Positions 42,795-50,465 of a stretch of 64,000 nucleotides of DNA are shown here, piece after piece. Within the stretch, counting starts at the first letter, position 1; each line of letters starts with the position of its first letter. The stretch is from JAKVJE01 sp047722305 (GTDB lineage Bacteria > Actinomycetota > Actinomycetes > Actinomycetales > Microbacteriaceae). The notes beneath the pieces are model-generated. The model did no database searches. It saw only the letters and a list, made by a program, of their open reading frames with translations, and had not been told where the DNA came from. Both the position numbers and the translations under genes were made by a program. The stretch lies in assembly GCA_047722305.1 (NCBI GenBank), contig JBDNYM010000001.1:1-64000 (forward strand), written 5' to 3'.

Positions 42795-43979
42795 ATGCAG
42801 TTCGGCATTTTCAGCGTCAGCGACGTCACCCGTGACCCGGTCGGCGGCGAGACCCCGAGCGAGGCGGAGCGCATCCGCGCCGCCGTCGAACTGGCGGTGC
42901 AGGCCGACCAGCTCGGCCTCGATGTCTTCGCTATCGGCGAGCACCACAACCCGCCGTTCTTCTCGTCATCGCCCACCACGCTGCTGGCGGCCATCGCGGC
43001 CCAAACCCGGCACATCATCCTCAGCACCGCGACGACGCTCATCACCACCAACGATCCGGTGCGCATCGCCGAGGAGTACGCGATGCTGCAGCATGTCGCC
43101 GGCGGCCGCATCGACCTCATGCTCGGCCGCGGAAACACCGCGCCCGTGTACCCCTGGTTCGGGCAGGACATCCGCGAGGGGCTGCCGTTGGCCCTTGAGC
43201 ACTACAACCTGCTGCATCGGCTCTGGCACGAGGACGTGGTCGACTGGAAGGGCCGGTACCGCACGCCCCTGCAGGGTTTCACCGCCACCCCGCGGCCGCT
43301 CGACGACGTGCCGCCGTTCGTGTGGCACGGGTCCATCCGCACCCCCGAGATCGCCGAGCAGGCCGCCTACTACGGCGACGGGTTCTTCGCGAACAACATC
43401 TTCTGGCCCAAGGAGCACTTCCAGCGGCTGATCCGCTTCTACCGCCAGCGCTTCGCCCATTACGGGCACGGCACCGAGCAGCAGGCCATCGTCGGACTGG
43501 GCGGGCAGGCCTACATCGCCAAGACCAGCCAGCAGGCCAAGCGTGAGTTCCGCCCCTACTTCGACGAGGCGCCCGTGTACGGACACGGCCCGTCACTGGA
43601 GGAGTACACCGCGCAGACCCCGTTGAGCGTGGGCAGCCCGCAGGAGGTCATCGACAAGACCATGACCTTCCGGGAGAGCTTCGGCGACTACCAGCGGCAG
43701 CTCTTCCTGGTCGATCACTCGGGCCTGCCCCAGCGGATGGCGCTGGAGCAGCTCGAACTGCTGGCGACCGAGGTGATCCCGGTGCTGCGGCGCGAGATGG
43801 ACGCCCGCCGACCGGACGGAGTCGCCGCGGCACCCACCCACGCCGGTCTGGTGCGGGCCAAGTACGGCGACGCGGCGCCGCGGCAGCCGCGTCCGAACCC
43901 CAACCGGGGCGACAACGTGACCGGAACGTCCCCCTATCAGGACAGCGACGCCGCCGCTGTCCTCTACCCGCGGTCGTGA
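42795..43979 (+). CDS. LLM-class flavin-dependent oxidoreductase, CE1758-type
   Basis: A luciferase-like monooxygenase predicted to use reduced FMN and oxygen on an unknown substrate. The 394 residues form a TIM barrel: MQFGIFSVSDVTRDP, FAIGEHHNPPFFSSSP, STATTLITTNDPVRIAEEYA, GRIDLMLGRGNTAPVYPWFG. The GEHHN and LMLGRG motifs are standard for the class. It is followed by MarR and an FMN reductase; the same monooxygenase-reductase pair is known in corynebacteria as CE1758/CE1759. A strong ribosome site (AGGAGG) lies upstream. The C-terminal 60 residues are polar and probably disordered. Confidence 0.88.
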   Translation: MQFGIFSVSDVTRDPVGGETPSEAERIRAAVELAVQADQLGLDVFAIGEHHNPPFFSSSPTTLLAAIAAQTRHIILSTATTLITTNDPVRIAEEYAMLQHVAGGRIDLMLGRGNTAPVYPWFGQDIREGLPLALEHYNLLHRLWHEDVVDWKGRYRTPLQGFTATPRPLDDVPPFVWHGSIRTPEIAEQAAYYGDGFFANNIFWPKEHFQRLIRFYRQRFAHYGHGTEQQAIVGLGGQAYIAKTSQQAKREFRPYFDEAPVYGHGPSLEEYTAQTPLSVGSPQEVIDKTMTFRESFGDYQRQLFLVDHSGLPQRMALEQLELLATEVIPVLRREMDARRPDGVAAAPTHAGLVRAKYGDAAPRQPRPNPNRGDNVTGTSPYQDSDAAAVLYPRS

Positions 43980-44572
43980 GCGGCGGGATGCGGGGCGCTG
44001 AGCCTGCGGGCGCGGGCGCGGGCGCGGGCCGCACGAACCGGTGGTCCTTCGGCGCCGAGCCCGCCGCGACGGACCATCCGAGTCCGGGCCGCGCGGCTCG
44101 GGCCAACGCGGCCTGGGAGTCGCTGCTGAGCGCCCATGCGACGATGATGCGCCGTTTCGACGCGCAGCCGGGGGTCTGGGACGGGCTCAGCATGCACGAG
44201 TACGACGTCCTGTACACGTTGGTGAAGGCCGGCGGTTCGGCGCGCATGAGCGGGCTGAACCGTGGCGTGCTGCTCAGCCAGCCGGCCCTGTCGCGACTGG
44301 TGACCAGATTGGAGCAGCGGGGGCTGGTGCGACGCGGCCAGGACGCGGATGATGGTCGGTGTGTCGCCGTCGCGCTCACCGAAGCCGGACGGCGGGCGCA
44401 GCGCCGGGTGGGGCTGCGACACGGAGTGCAGGTCGCCCGGGCCATGGAGGCCGGGCTGAGCGACGACGAGCTGGCGCGGCTGCAGCGCCTGTGCGAACGG
44501 CTGACCGCTCGGCTCGAATCGACCGGGCCCGTGGAGGGCGAGGAGAGTGGAGACGATGACGGAGCGCACTGA
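43976..44572 (+). CDS. MarR family transcriptional regulator
   Basis: A 198-residue winged-helix repressor candidate. After a 40-residue Gly/Ala-rich tail comes the core: LSMHEYDVLYTLVKAGGSAR, the recognition helix LLSQPALSRLVTRLEQRGLV and the wing RRGQDADDGRCVAVALTEAG. It overlaps the LLM gene (GTGA) and the FMN reductase gene, so the regulator is made together with the enzymes; autoregulation at the palindromes upstream is inferred. The ligand is unknown. Confidence 0.85.
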   Translation: MSGGMRGAEPAGAGAGAGRTNRWSFGAEPAATDHPSPGRAARANAAWESLLSAHATMMRRFDAQPGVWDGLSMHEYDVLYTLVKAGGSARMSGLNRGVLLSQPALSRLVTRLEQRGLVRRGQDADDGRCVAVALTEAGRRAQRRVGLRHGVQVARAMEAGLSDDELARLQRLCERLTARLESTGPVEGEESGDDDGAH

Positions 44573-45350
44573 ACCCGAGGCCGGCTTGAAGGTGGTCGCG
44601 GTGTCGGCCGGGGTGGGGGATCCGTCCTCCACCCGGATGCTGACCGATCACGTGGTCGCCTCGCTGCTGCGACAGGCTCGCGGGAGCGGGACCGCGGTGT
44701 CGGCGCGGGTGATCGAGCTGCACGGGCTGGCGGGGGACCTGGCGGCCGCGGTGACCGCCGGGCTGGCGTCGGCCCCGCTGCGGGGGGCCATGGACGCGGT
44801 GGCGGCGGCGGACGGGGTGGTGTTCGCCTCTCCCGTGTACAAGGCGGGGGTGAGCGGACTGGTGAAGATGTTCCTGGACGCCCTCGACGACGACGTGCTG
44901 GTGGCCAAACCGGTGGCGCTGCTGGCGACTGCCGGCACGCCCCGGCACGCGCTGGTCGTGGACGGCCAGCTGCGTCCGCTGTTCGCCTATCTGCGCGCCC
45001 TGACCGCCCCCACCGGGCTGTTCGCGGCCTCGTCCGACTGGGGGAGCCCGAAGCTGGGCGAGCACGAGGACCGGATCGCCGCCGAGCTGCTGGCCATGAT
45101 GACCAGCGGGGTGGAGGCACGCATCCGCGCGGTCGCCGGCGGCTCCTACCGCGAGGTGTTCGGCGGCAGCGTCGACCGGGTGCGGGATGCCCGGGCCAGG
45201 GGCGGCCGGACGCGTGCGGATTCGTCCCGCGCCGACCGGCCCCAGGCCGACCCGACCCAGGCTGGCCGCCCTCGCGCCGAGGATGTCCGCTTCGACACCG
45301 ACCTCATGCGGCTGGCCACCGGCGGCAGCGCGCTCGACGACGATCGCTGA
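44556..45350 (+). CDS. NAD(P)H-dependent FMN reductase, CE1759-type
   Basis: Supplies reduced FMN to the LLM monooxygenase. The flavodoxin-like fold is visible: LKVVAVSAGVGDPSSTRMLT, the FMN-binding VVFASPVYKAGVSGLVKMFLD and ALLATAGTPRHALVVD. The C-terminal 65 residues carry a run of Arg-Ala-Asp-rich units (GRTRADSSRADRPQADPTQA) that is unusual, before a final FDTDLMRLATGGSALD. ATG at 44556 with GGAG upstream. It overlaps the MarR gene by 17 bases. Confidence 0.85.
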   Translation: MTERTEPEAGLKVVAVSAGVGDPSSTRMLTDHVVASLLRQARGSGTAVSARVIELHGLAGDLAAAVTAGLASAPLRGAMDAVAAADGVVFASPVYKAGVSGLVKMFLDALDDDVLVAKPVALLATAGTPRHALVVDGQLRPLFAYLRALTAPTGLFAASSDWGSPKLGEHEDRIAAELLAMMTSGVEARIRAVAGGSYREVFGGSVDRVRDARARGGRTRADSSRADRPQADPTQAGRPRAEDVRFDTDLMRLATGGSALDDDR

Positions 45351-45359
45351 GCCCGGGCG

Positions 45360-45390
45360 GCCCCAGTCCGTCCCCGGTCCGGCTGGGGGC
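45360..45390. terminator. Hairpin between converging operon and phosphatase gene
   Basis: GCCCCAG and CTGGGGGC flank a 16-base loop in the 41-base gap between two convergent genes. The stem has one unpaired G. Probable shared terminator. Confidence 0.4.
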
Positions 45391-45391
45391 G

Positions 45392-46048
45392 CTACTCGTT
45401 GTAGCCGAGCACCTCGATGGCGTCGTCGGTCAGCCGCAGCCGGGTCACCGACCCGTTGCGGGGGCGCACGGTGATGTCGTAGCGGCCCCGGCCGTAGCGC
45501 TCCATGAGGCTCAGCAGCGTGTTCGCGTGGGCGACCACCAGCACGTCGTCGCCGTCGCGCAGGTCGGGGTTGCGGCGGATGAGGTCGAAGCCCTGGTCGA
45601 CCCGCGCCCAGTACTCGGCGTCGTTCTCGGCGTCATGGAAGGGGTCGGCGGCCTTCAGCAGATCTTTGGCCGTCGCGATGGAGTGCGCCTGCACGATCGC
45701 GGCGAAGCTGTCCAGACGCTCGGGCGCCCCCGCCTCGAACCAGGCCTTCGGCGCGTACGTGCCCTCGAACGAGCCGTAGAACTGCTCGCGGAAGAACGGC
45801 GAGACCACTGGATGCGCCGGCGACCCGGCCGTGTTCTCAGCCAGGATGACGTCCGCGGTCTGCTGCGCCCGTGTCGTGTCCGAGCAGTAGGCGGCGGCGA
45901 AGCGCAGGTCGCGCAGGCGCTCGCCGGCCGCATGCGCCTGGGCGATGCCCTGCTCGGTCAGCGGCGAGTTCCCCCAGCCCTGCAGCTTGTTGTAGAGATT
46001 GAAATAGGTCTGTCCGTGCCGCACCAGGTGCAGCGTCACATCGGTCAT
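45392..46048 (-). CDS. Histidine phosphatase family protein
   Basis: A phosphoglycerate-mutase-fold phosphatase of 218 residues. The catalytic motif VRHGQTYFN is at about 9-17; CSDTTRAQQTAD, FREQFYGSFEG (acid residue) and VVAHANTLLSLM (second His) follow. Not a glycolytic mutase: the inserts characteristic of GpmA are missing. The ATG at 46048 is followed directly by TDVTLHLVRHG; upstream in-frame ATGs add 13 basic residues. Substrate unknown. Confidence 0.85.
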   Translation of the reverse strand: MTDVTLHLVRHGQTYFNLYNKLQGWGNSPLTEQGIAQAHAAGERLRDLRFAAAYCSDTTRAQQTADVILAENTAGSPAHPVVSPFFREQFYGSFEGTYAPKAWFEAGAPERLDSFAAIVQAHSIATAKDLLKAADPFHDAENDAEYWARVDQGFDLIRRNPDLRDGDDVLVVAHANTLLSLMERYGRGRYDITVRPRNGSVTRLRLTDDAIEVLGYNE

Positions 46049-46120
46049 CTGAGTCCTGTCCTTACGCCTCATTGCGGATGCTCCCATGGTAGGGGCGGGC
46101 CGCGCCCGGCTCTCCGCCCG

Positions 46121-46313
46121 GACTCAGGGACTCAGGACATCCGCCCCAGGGCAGGACGCAGATGTCCTGAGTCCGGCCCAGACGGACTGGATGTCCTGAA
46201 CTGCGCGCGCAGCGGGGCCTCCCTGCCGCCGAACTCAGGGCTTCGGCCGAACTCGGCGCTGCGTCCCCTGAGTTCGGCGGCGCGGGTTTCAGTCCCCGGA
46301 GTTCGGCGGCGCA
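46121..46313. repeat. Palindromic intergenic repeat cluster, copy B
   Basis: Fills most of the 353-base gap between the phosphatase and MFS genes. GGACTCAGGACAT (46128-46140) pairs with ATGTCCTGAGTCC (46162-46174) across 21 bases. A second unit, GCCGCCGAACTCAGGG (46225-46240) and CCCTGAGTTCGGCGGC (46266-46281), is a perfect 16-base inverted repeat. A half unit GGAGTTCGGCGGCGC ends near 46313. No coding frame is supported here. Confidence 0.75.
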
Positions 46314-46528
46314 CCCGCATCTCAGAGGTGTGTGCTCGCGGTGCGGTACGCATCCGAGCACGCCGAGGGTTGCCCCGCCCCGGTGCCTCTGGTGGGATGG
46401 GATGGCCGCGCCCGATCATCTGACCGCCCGAGGAGGCCCCGTGTCACAGACTTCGGCCGATCCCTCGCCCGTCGTGGGCGTTTCCTCCCCCGTCGCGTCC
46501 TCATCCGGCGTCGGCGCCGGCTCCGAGG

Positions 46529-47830
46529 ATGTCGCCGTCTCCGCGTCGGCGCCCCCATCCCCGCCTCCCGCACCCCCGGGGGGGCGCCCGCTGGCGGCGG
46601 CACATCACCGTGTTCCTGCTGGGGCAGACCGTGACCCTGCTGGGGTCGATGCTGGTGCAGTACGCGGTGCTCTGGTACGTGACGCTGCGCACCCAGTCGG
46701 GGATGGTCATGGCCCTGACCACGGTGTTCGCCTTCGTGCCGCAGGCGGTGGTGTCGGTGTTCGGCGGGGTGTGGGCCGATCGGCTCAACCGCAAGTGGCT
46801 CATCAACGGGGCTGACGCGGTGATCGCCGCCACCACGCTCGCCCTGGCCCTGCTGATGGCGAGCGGAGTGGACAGCCTCTGGCTCATCTACCTGACGCTG
46901 GCGATCCGCTCCGCCGGGGCGGGGGTGCAGTTGCCCGCCGTGTCCGCACTGCTGCCCCAGATCGTGCCTGAGGACCGCCTCATGCGCGTCAACGGCATCA
47001 ACGGCGGCATCCAGTCGGGGATGATGCTGGTGGCGCCGGCGCTCGCGGGGGCGATCTTCGCGGCGTCGTCGATCGTGCCGATCTTCTTCATCGACGTGGC
47101 GACGGCCGCCATCGGCATCACCCTGGTGGCGATCGTGCCCGTGCGGCGGGTGGCGCGCGCCGGGGAGTGCGCCGGAGACCAGCCGCCCGCCTACTTCGCC
47201 GATCTGCGGGAGGGCGTGCGCTACGCCGCCTCCGAGCCGCTGGTGCGCTGGGTGCTGGCGGTGTTCGCCGTGGTGATGCTGCTCGCCGCTGCCCCCTCGA
47301 CCCTCACCCCGCTGCTGGTGGTGCGCACCTTCGGCGAGGAGGTGTGGAAGCTGACGGCCAACGAGCTGGCGTTCAGCGCGGGCATGCTGCTCGGCGGCGC
47401 CGCGATCGCCGTCTTCGCCGCCCGCGCCAACCGGGTGCTGCTCGTGTTCGGGGCGGCCGGGGTCGTGTCCGTGGCCACCATCGTGATGGGGCTGCCGATC
47501 GGCATGTGGGCGTTCTTCGCCCTCATGCTGGTGGGCGGGTTCGCGGTGGCGTTCCTCAGTACCCCGATCTTCACCCTGCTGCAGGAGCGCGTGCCTGCCG
47601 AACGGCAGGGACGGGTGTTCGGGCTGCTCGGCATCGCGATGGCGCTGGCCATGCCGATCGGGATGGCCGTGTTCGGCCCCCTCGCCGACGTGTGGAGCGT
47701 GCAGTCGCTGCTGATCGTCGGCGGCGCGCTCATGCTGGGCTGGTCGGTGCTCACCCTGGCGCTGCCCTCCGGACGGCGGGCGATCGCGGCAGGGCGGCCG
47801 CCGGAGGAAGACGTGGCGGCGGCCGCCTGA
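46529..47830 (+). CDS. MFS transporter, probable frameshift at N-terminus
   Basis: A 433-residue major facilitator exporter of the MFS_3 type with about 12 helices, from RRHITVFLLGQTVTLLGSML to LGWSVLTLALPSGRR; the loop DRLNRKWLINGADAV and IRSAGAGVQLPAVSALLP fit the family. The first 22 residues in this frame (MSPSPRRRPHPRLPHPRGGA) are Pro/Arg-rich and poor. A GTG at 46441 with AGGAGG just upstream opens another frame (SQTSADPSPVV) that would join the transporter frame if one base were changed in the C5G7 tract near 46575-46586. So either the true start is 46441 with a frameshift, or translation starts within the frame. Confidence 0.75.
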   Translation: MSPSPRRRPHPRLPHPRGGARWRRHITVFLLGQTVTLLGSMLVQYAVLWYVTLRTQSGMVMALTTVFAFVPQAVVSVFGGVWADRLNRKWLINGADAVIAATTLALALLMASGVDSLWLIYLTLAIRSAGAGVQLPAVSALLPQIVPEDRLMRVNGINGGIQSGMMLVAPALAGAIFAASSIVPIFFIDVATAAIGITLVAIVPVRRVARAGECAGDQPPAYFADLREGVRYAASEPLVRWVLAVFAVVMLLAAAPSTLTPLLVVRTFGEEVWKLTANELAFSAGMLLGGAAIAVFAARANRVLLVFGAAGVVSVATIVMGLPIGMWAFFALMLVGGFAVAFLSTPIFTLLQERVPAERQGRVFGLLGIAMALAMPIGMAVFGPLADVWSVQSLLIVGGALMLGWSVLTLALPSGRRAIAAGRPPEEDVAAAA

Positions 47831-47903
47831 TCCGTCCCCTCGCGGCGCCCCGGCCCGAGGTGGTAGCCTGTCTCAGTGCTGTCGGCGGGCGACCGTCGGC
47901 TCC

Positions 47904-47976
47904 GGGCCTATGGCGCAGTTGGTAGCGCGCCTCGTTCGCATCGAGGAGGTCGGGGGTTCGAATCCCCCTAGGTCCA
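47904..47976 (+). tRNA. tRNA-Ala (anticodon CGC)
   Basis: Acceptor GGGCCTA pairs with TAGGTCC, anticodon stem CCTCG/CGAGG holds the loop TTCGCAT with anticodon CGC, and the T arm is GGGGG-TTCGAAT-CCCCC. No CCA encoded. It reads GCG codons. Confidence 0.94.
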
Positions 47977-48030
47977 CAGATGACGGCTGCCGTTCTTCCT
48001 TCGAACGATGCGGAGGAAGGGCATTTCTCT

Positions 48031-48741
48031 CTACCGGCCTGCCTCGGCCTCATCCAGCCAGGTGCCGAGGATGCCTCTCGCCGCGTCTGCGAGGCCCGGG
48101 CCATACATGGCGGCGTCTTCCCGGATGCGGTTCGGGTCGATGCCGGCGGTGTCGAGTTCGTGGGCGTGTCCGATCAGCCAGCGCTCGATCTGGGCGGGGT
48201 CGGCCTCGATGTGGAACTGCAGCGCGAGCACCCGCCCACCGGCGCGGAACGCCTGGTTGGGGAAGCCCGGGGTCTCCGCGAGCCGTTCGGCGCCGGTCGG
48301 GATGTCGAACTGGTCCCCGTGCCAGTGCAGCACCGGCCGTCCGTCCAACGGTGCGAGTACCGACGTCCGTCCCGCCGGGGTGAGCGTCAGCGGGCCGTAG
48401 CCGATCTCCTGGCGTCCGGTGGCGGTGACCCGGGCGCCGAGCGCGCGGGCGATGAGCTGTGCGCCCAGGCAGATGCCGAGCGTCGGCCGGTCGGCGTGCA
48501 GCCGGGCGGCGAGGGCATCCTGCTCGGCGGCGAGCCACGGGTAGGCGGCGGTGTCGTACACGCCGATCGGGCCGCCCAGGACGACCAGCAGGTCGGGCTC
48601 GGCGAACGTCTGGGGCATGATCGGGTCGATGCCGGCGTCGAGGTATCGGATGCCGAAGCCGCGGCCGGCGAGCGCCGGGGCGAAGACCCCGAGATCCTCG
48701 AAGGGGACGTGGCGGACGGCCAGGGCAGTCTTGCGGGTCAT
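48031..48741 (-). CDS. Class I glutamine amidotransferase (GATase1) protein
   Basis: A stand-alone triad-type glutamine amidotransferase of 236 residues. The nucleophile is the Cys in LGICLGAQLIARAL (nucleophile elbow), and the His-Glu pair is in LALQFHIEADP. VVLGGPIGVYD and LHWHGDQFDIP are typical of the GMP synthase-like or YfeJ-like subgroup that acts in glutamine or gamma-glutamyl metabolism. GGAGGAAG lies before the ATG at 48741. No synthase partner is next to it. Confidence 0.85.
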   Translation of the reverse strand: MTRKTALAVRHVPFEDLGVFAPALAGRGFGIRYLDAGIDPIMPQTFAEPDLLVVLGGPIGVYDTAAYPWLAAEQDALAARLHADRPTLGICLGAQLIARALGARVTATGRQEIGYGPLTLTPAGRTSVLAPLDGRPVLHWHGDQFDIPTGAERLAETPGFPNQAFRAGGRVLALQFHIEADPAQIERWLIGHAHELDTAGIDPNRIREDAAMYGPGLADAARGILGTWLDEAEAGR

Positions 48742-48803
48742 GCTTCCTCCAAACCGACGCGAGCACGTCTGTGCGTCCATTGTGGTCCGGGATGGGCGCG
48801 CGG

Positions 48804-49018
48804 CCCTCAGGATATACAGGCTGGATGCGTCGAACTCGGGATGTTCGCGTCCTGGTTCGTGCGGATGTCCTGAGTCCGGCGAGGCCGCGCCGCCGGGCTC
48901 AGGGGATCGGGGCCTGCGCCGCCGAACTCAGGCGACGCGTCACCGGAGTCCGGCTGCGCCCCTGAGTTCGGCAGGGCCGCGCCCCGGCCGCTCGCACCCC
49001 GCGCGATATTCTGAGTCC
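48804..49018. repeat. Palindromic intergenic repeat cluster, copy C
   Basis: Occupies the 321-base gap between the amidotransferase and the M20 gene. Outer arms CCCTCAGGATAT (48804-48815) and ATATTCTGAGTCC (49006-49018) are degenerate. A central unit GCGTCCTGGTTCG...CGGATGTCCTGAGTCCGGC (48847-48880) matches copy A. GCCGAACTCAGG (48921-48932) and CCTGAGTTCGGC (48961-48972) form a perfect 12-base inverted repeat as in copy B. No coding frame is supported. Confidence 0.75.
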
Positions 49019-49062
49019 GACCGGGGCCGGCCCGGTCTCCGCCCCGAAGAGAGGATCGCCCC

Positions 49063-50256
49063 GTGGCGCTCGCAGAAGACATCATCGTCAGGTTGACCGC
49101 GCTGCAGGACGAGATGGTGCAGACCCGCCGCGACCTGCACATGCACCCGGAGCTGTCGTTCCACGAGCACCGCACGGCCGGGGTGGTGGCCGACCGGCAG
49201 CGGGCGCTGGGGCTGGACGTGCGCACCGGCGTGGGCGGGATGGGAGTCGTCGCCACGCTGGTCGGCGGCCGGCCGGGGCCCACCGTCGCCGTGCGCGCCG
49301 ACTTCGACGCGCTGCCCATCGTCGAGGAGAACGACGTCCCCTACCGCTCGCTCGACGAGGGCGTCATGCACGCCTGCGGCCACGACGCCCACACCGCCAT
49401 CGCGCTGGGCGTGGCCCACGCGCTGTCGGACGTGCGCGCGGAGCTGCCGGGCCGGGTCGTGTTCGTCCACCAGCACGCCGAGGAGCAGGACCCGGGCGGC
49501 GCTCGGGCGATGGTCGAGGACGGGGCGGTGGACGGCGTCGACGCGATCTTCGCCACACACGTGAAATACGATCTCCCGGTCGGCAGCATCGGGCATACCG
49601 ACGGCTACGTGCTGGCCGCCTCGGACGACTTCACCATCGACATCGCCGGTACTCCGGGGCACGCCGCCCACCCGCAGGACACCGTCGACGTCATCGCCGC
49701 CGGAGCGCAGGTGGTCTCCAGCCTGCAGCAGATCGTGAGCCGGAAACTCGACCCGATCCGCTCGGCCGTGGTCACGGTCGGCTCGTTCCAGGCCGGGGAG
49801 GCGCCGAACGTCATCCCCCCGACGGCGAGGCTGCAGGGCACGGTCCGCGGTTTCGAGGACGAGGTGCGCGCCGACGTGCAGCGCTGGCTGGAGCGCATCG
49901 CGACGCGCACCTGCGAGGCCTTCGGCGCCACCTGCGAGGTCGGCTATCGTCCGAGCACGCTGGCGGTGAGGAACGACCCCGCCCTCGACGCCCTGGTGGT
50001 CGCGGCGGCCGGCCGGGCGCCCGCCGTCGAGCACGTCGTCGCCGTGGAGCCGAGCCTCGGGGCCGAAGACTTCTCGTGCTTCCAGCAGCGGGTCCCAGGC
50101 GCGTACTTTCTGACGGGCTGCTCGAACGCGGCGCGCGGCATCACCCATCCGAACCACAGCTCCCGGTTCGACATCGATGAGCGGGCGCTGCAGGTCGGCG
50201 CCCAGACGATGGCCGCGGCCGTGCTGCGGTTCCTGCAGGACGGGGCCGCGGCGTAG
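49063..50256 (+). CDS. M20 family amidohydrolase
   Basis: A metal-dependent amide hydrolase of the hippurate/N-acyl-amino-acid type. The 397 residues have the family motifs RRDLHMHPELSFHEH, ADFDALPIVEENDVPY, the metal-binding MHACGHDAHT, VFVHQHAEEQDPGGARAM (usually QPAEE; His replaces Pro) and late SLGAEDFSCFQQRVPGAYF with HPNHSSRFDIDE. A dimerisation domain lies in between. GTG start at 49063; ribosome site AGAGAGG upstream. Substrate cannot be named. Confidence 0.88.
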   Translation: MALAEDIIVRLTALQDEMVQTRRDLHMHPELSFHEHRTAGVVADRQRALGLDVRTGVGGMGVVATLVGGRPGPTVAVRADFDALPIVEENDVPYRSLDEGVMHACGHDAHTAIALGVAHALSDVRAELPGRVVFVHQHAEEQDPGGARAMVEDGAVDGVDAIFATHVKYDLPVGSIGHTDGYVLAASDDFTIDIAGTPGHAAHPQDTVDVIAAGAQVVSSLQQIVSRKLDPIRSAVVTVGSFQAGEAPNVIPPTARLQGTVRGFEDEVRADVQRWLERIATRTCEAFGATCEVGYRPSTLAVRNDPALDALVVAAAGRAPAVEHVVAVEPSLGAEDFSCFQQRVPGAYFLTGCSNAARGITHPNHSSRFDIDERALQVGAQTMAAAVLRFLQDGAAA

Positions 50257-50465
50257 GCGGGCGGCGCGCGCCCCCGTCCGCACGGCGCGGGCGGCCGCGG
50301 GCGGTGCGCGTGTTGCGGGCGGGTTACGGTTCCCGGCCGTCGGCGGTGGACGGCCGAAGGGTCCCAGCGTCCGTCCTAAGCTTCTCCTAGAGAGAAAGCT
50401 GTGGACCCGGCGGTTCCGGTGGCGACGTCGCCGCGGCAGCCGAGGCGGAGAGACGAGGATCCAGC

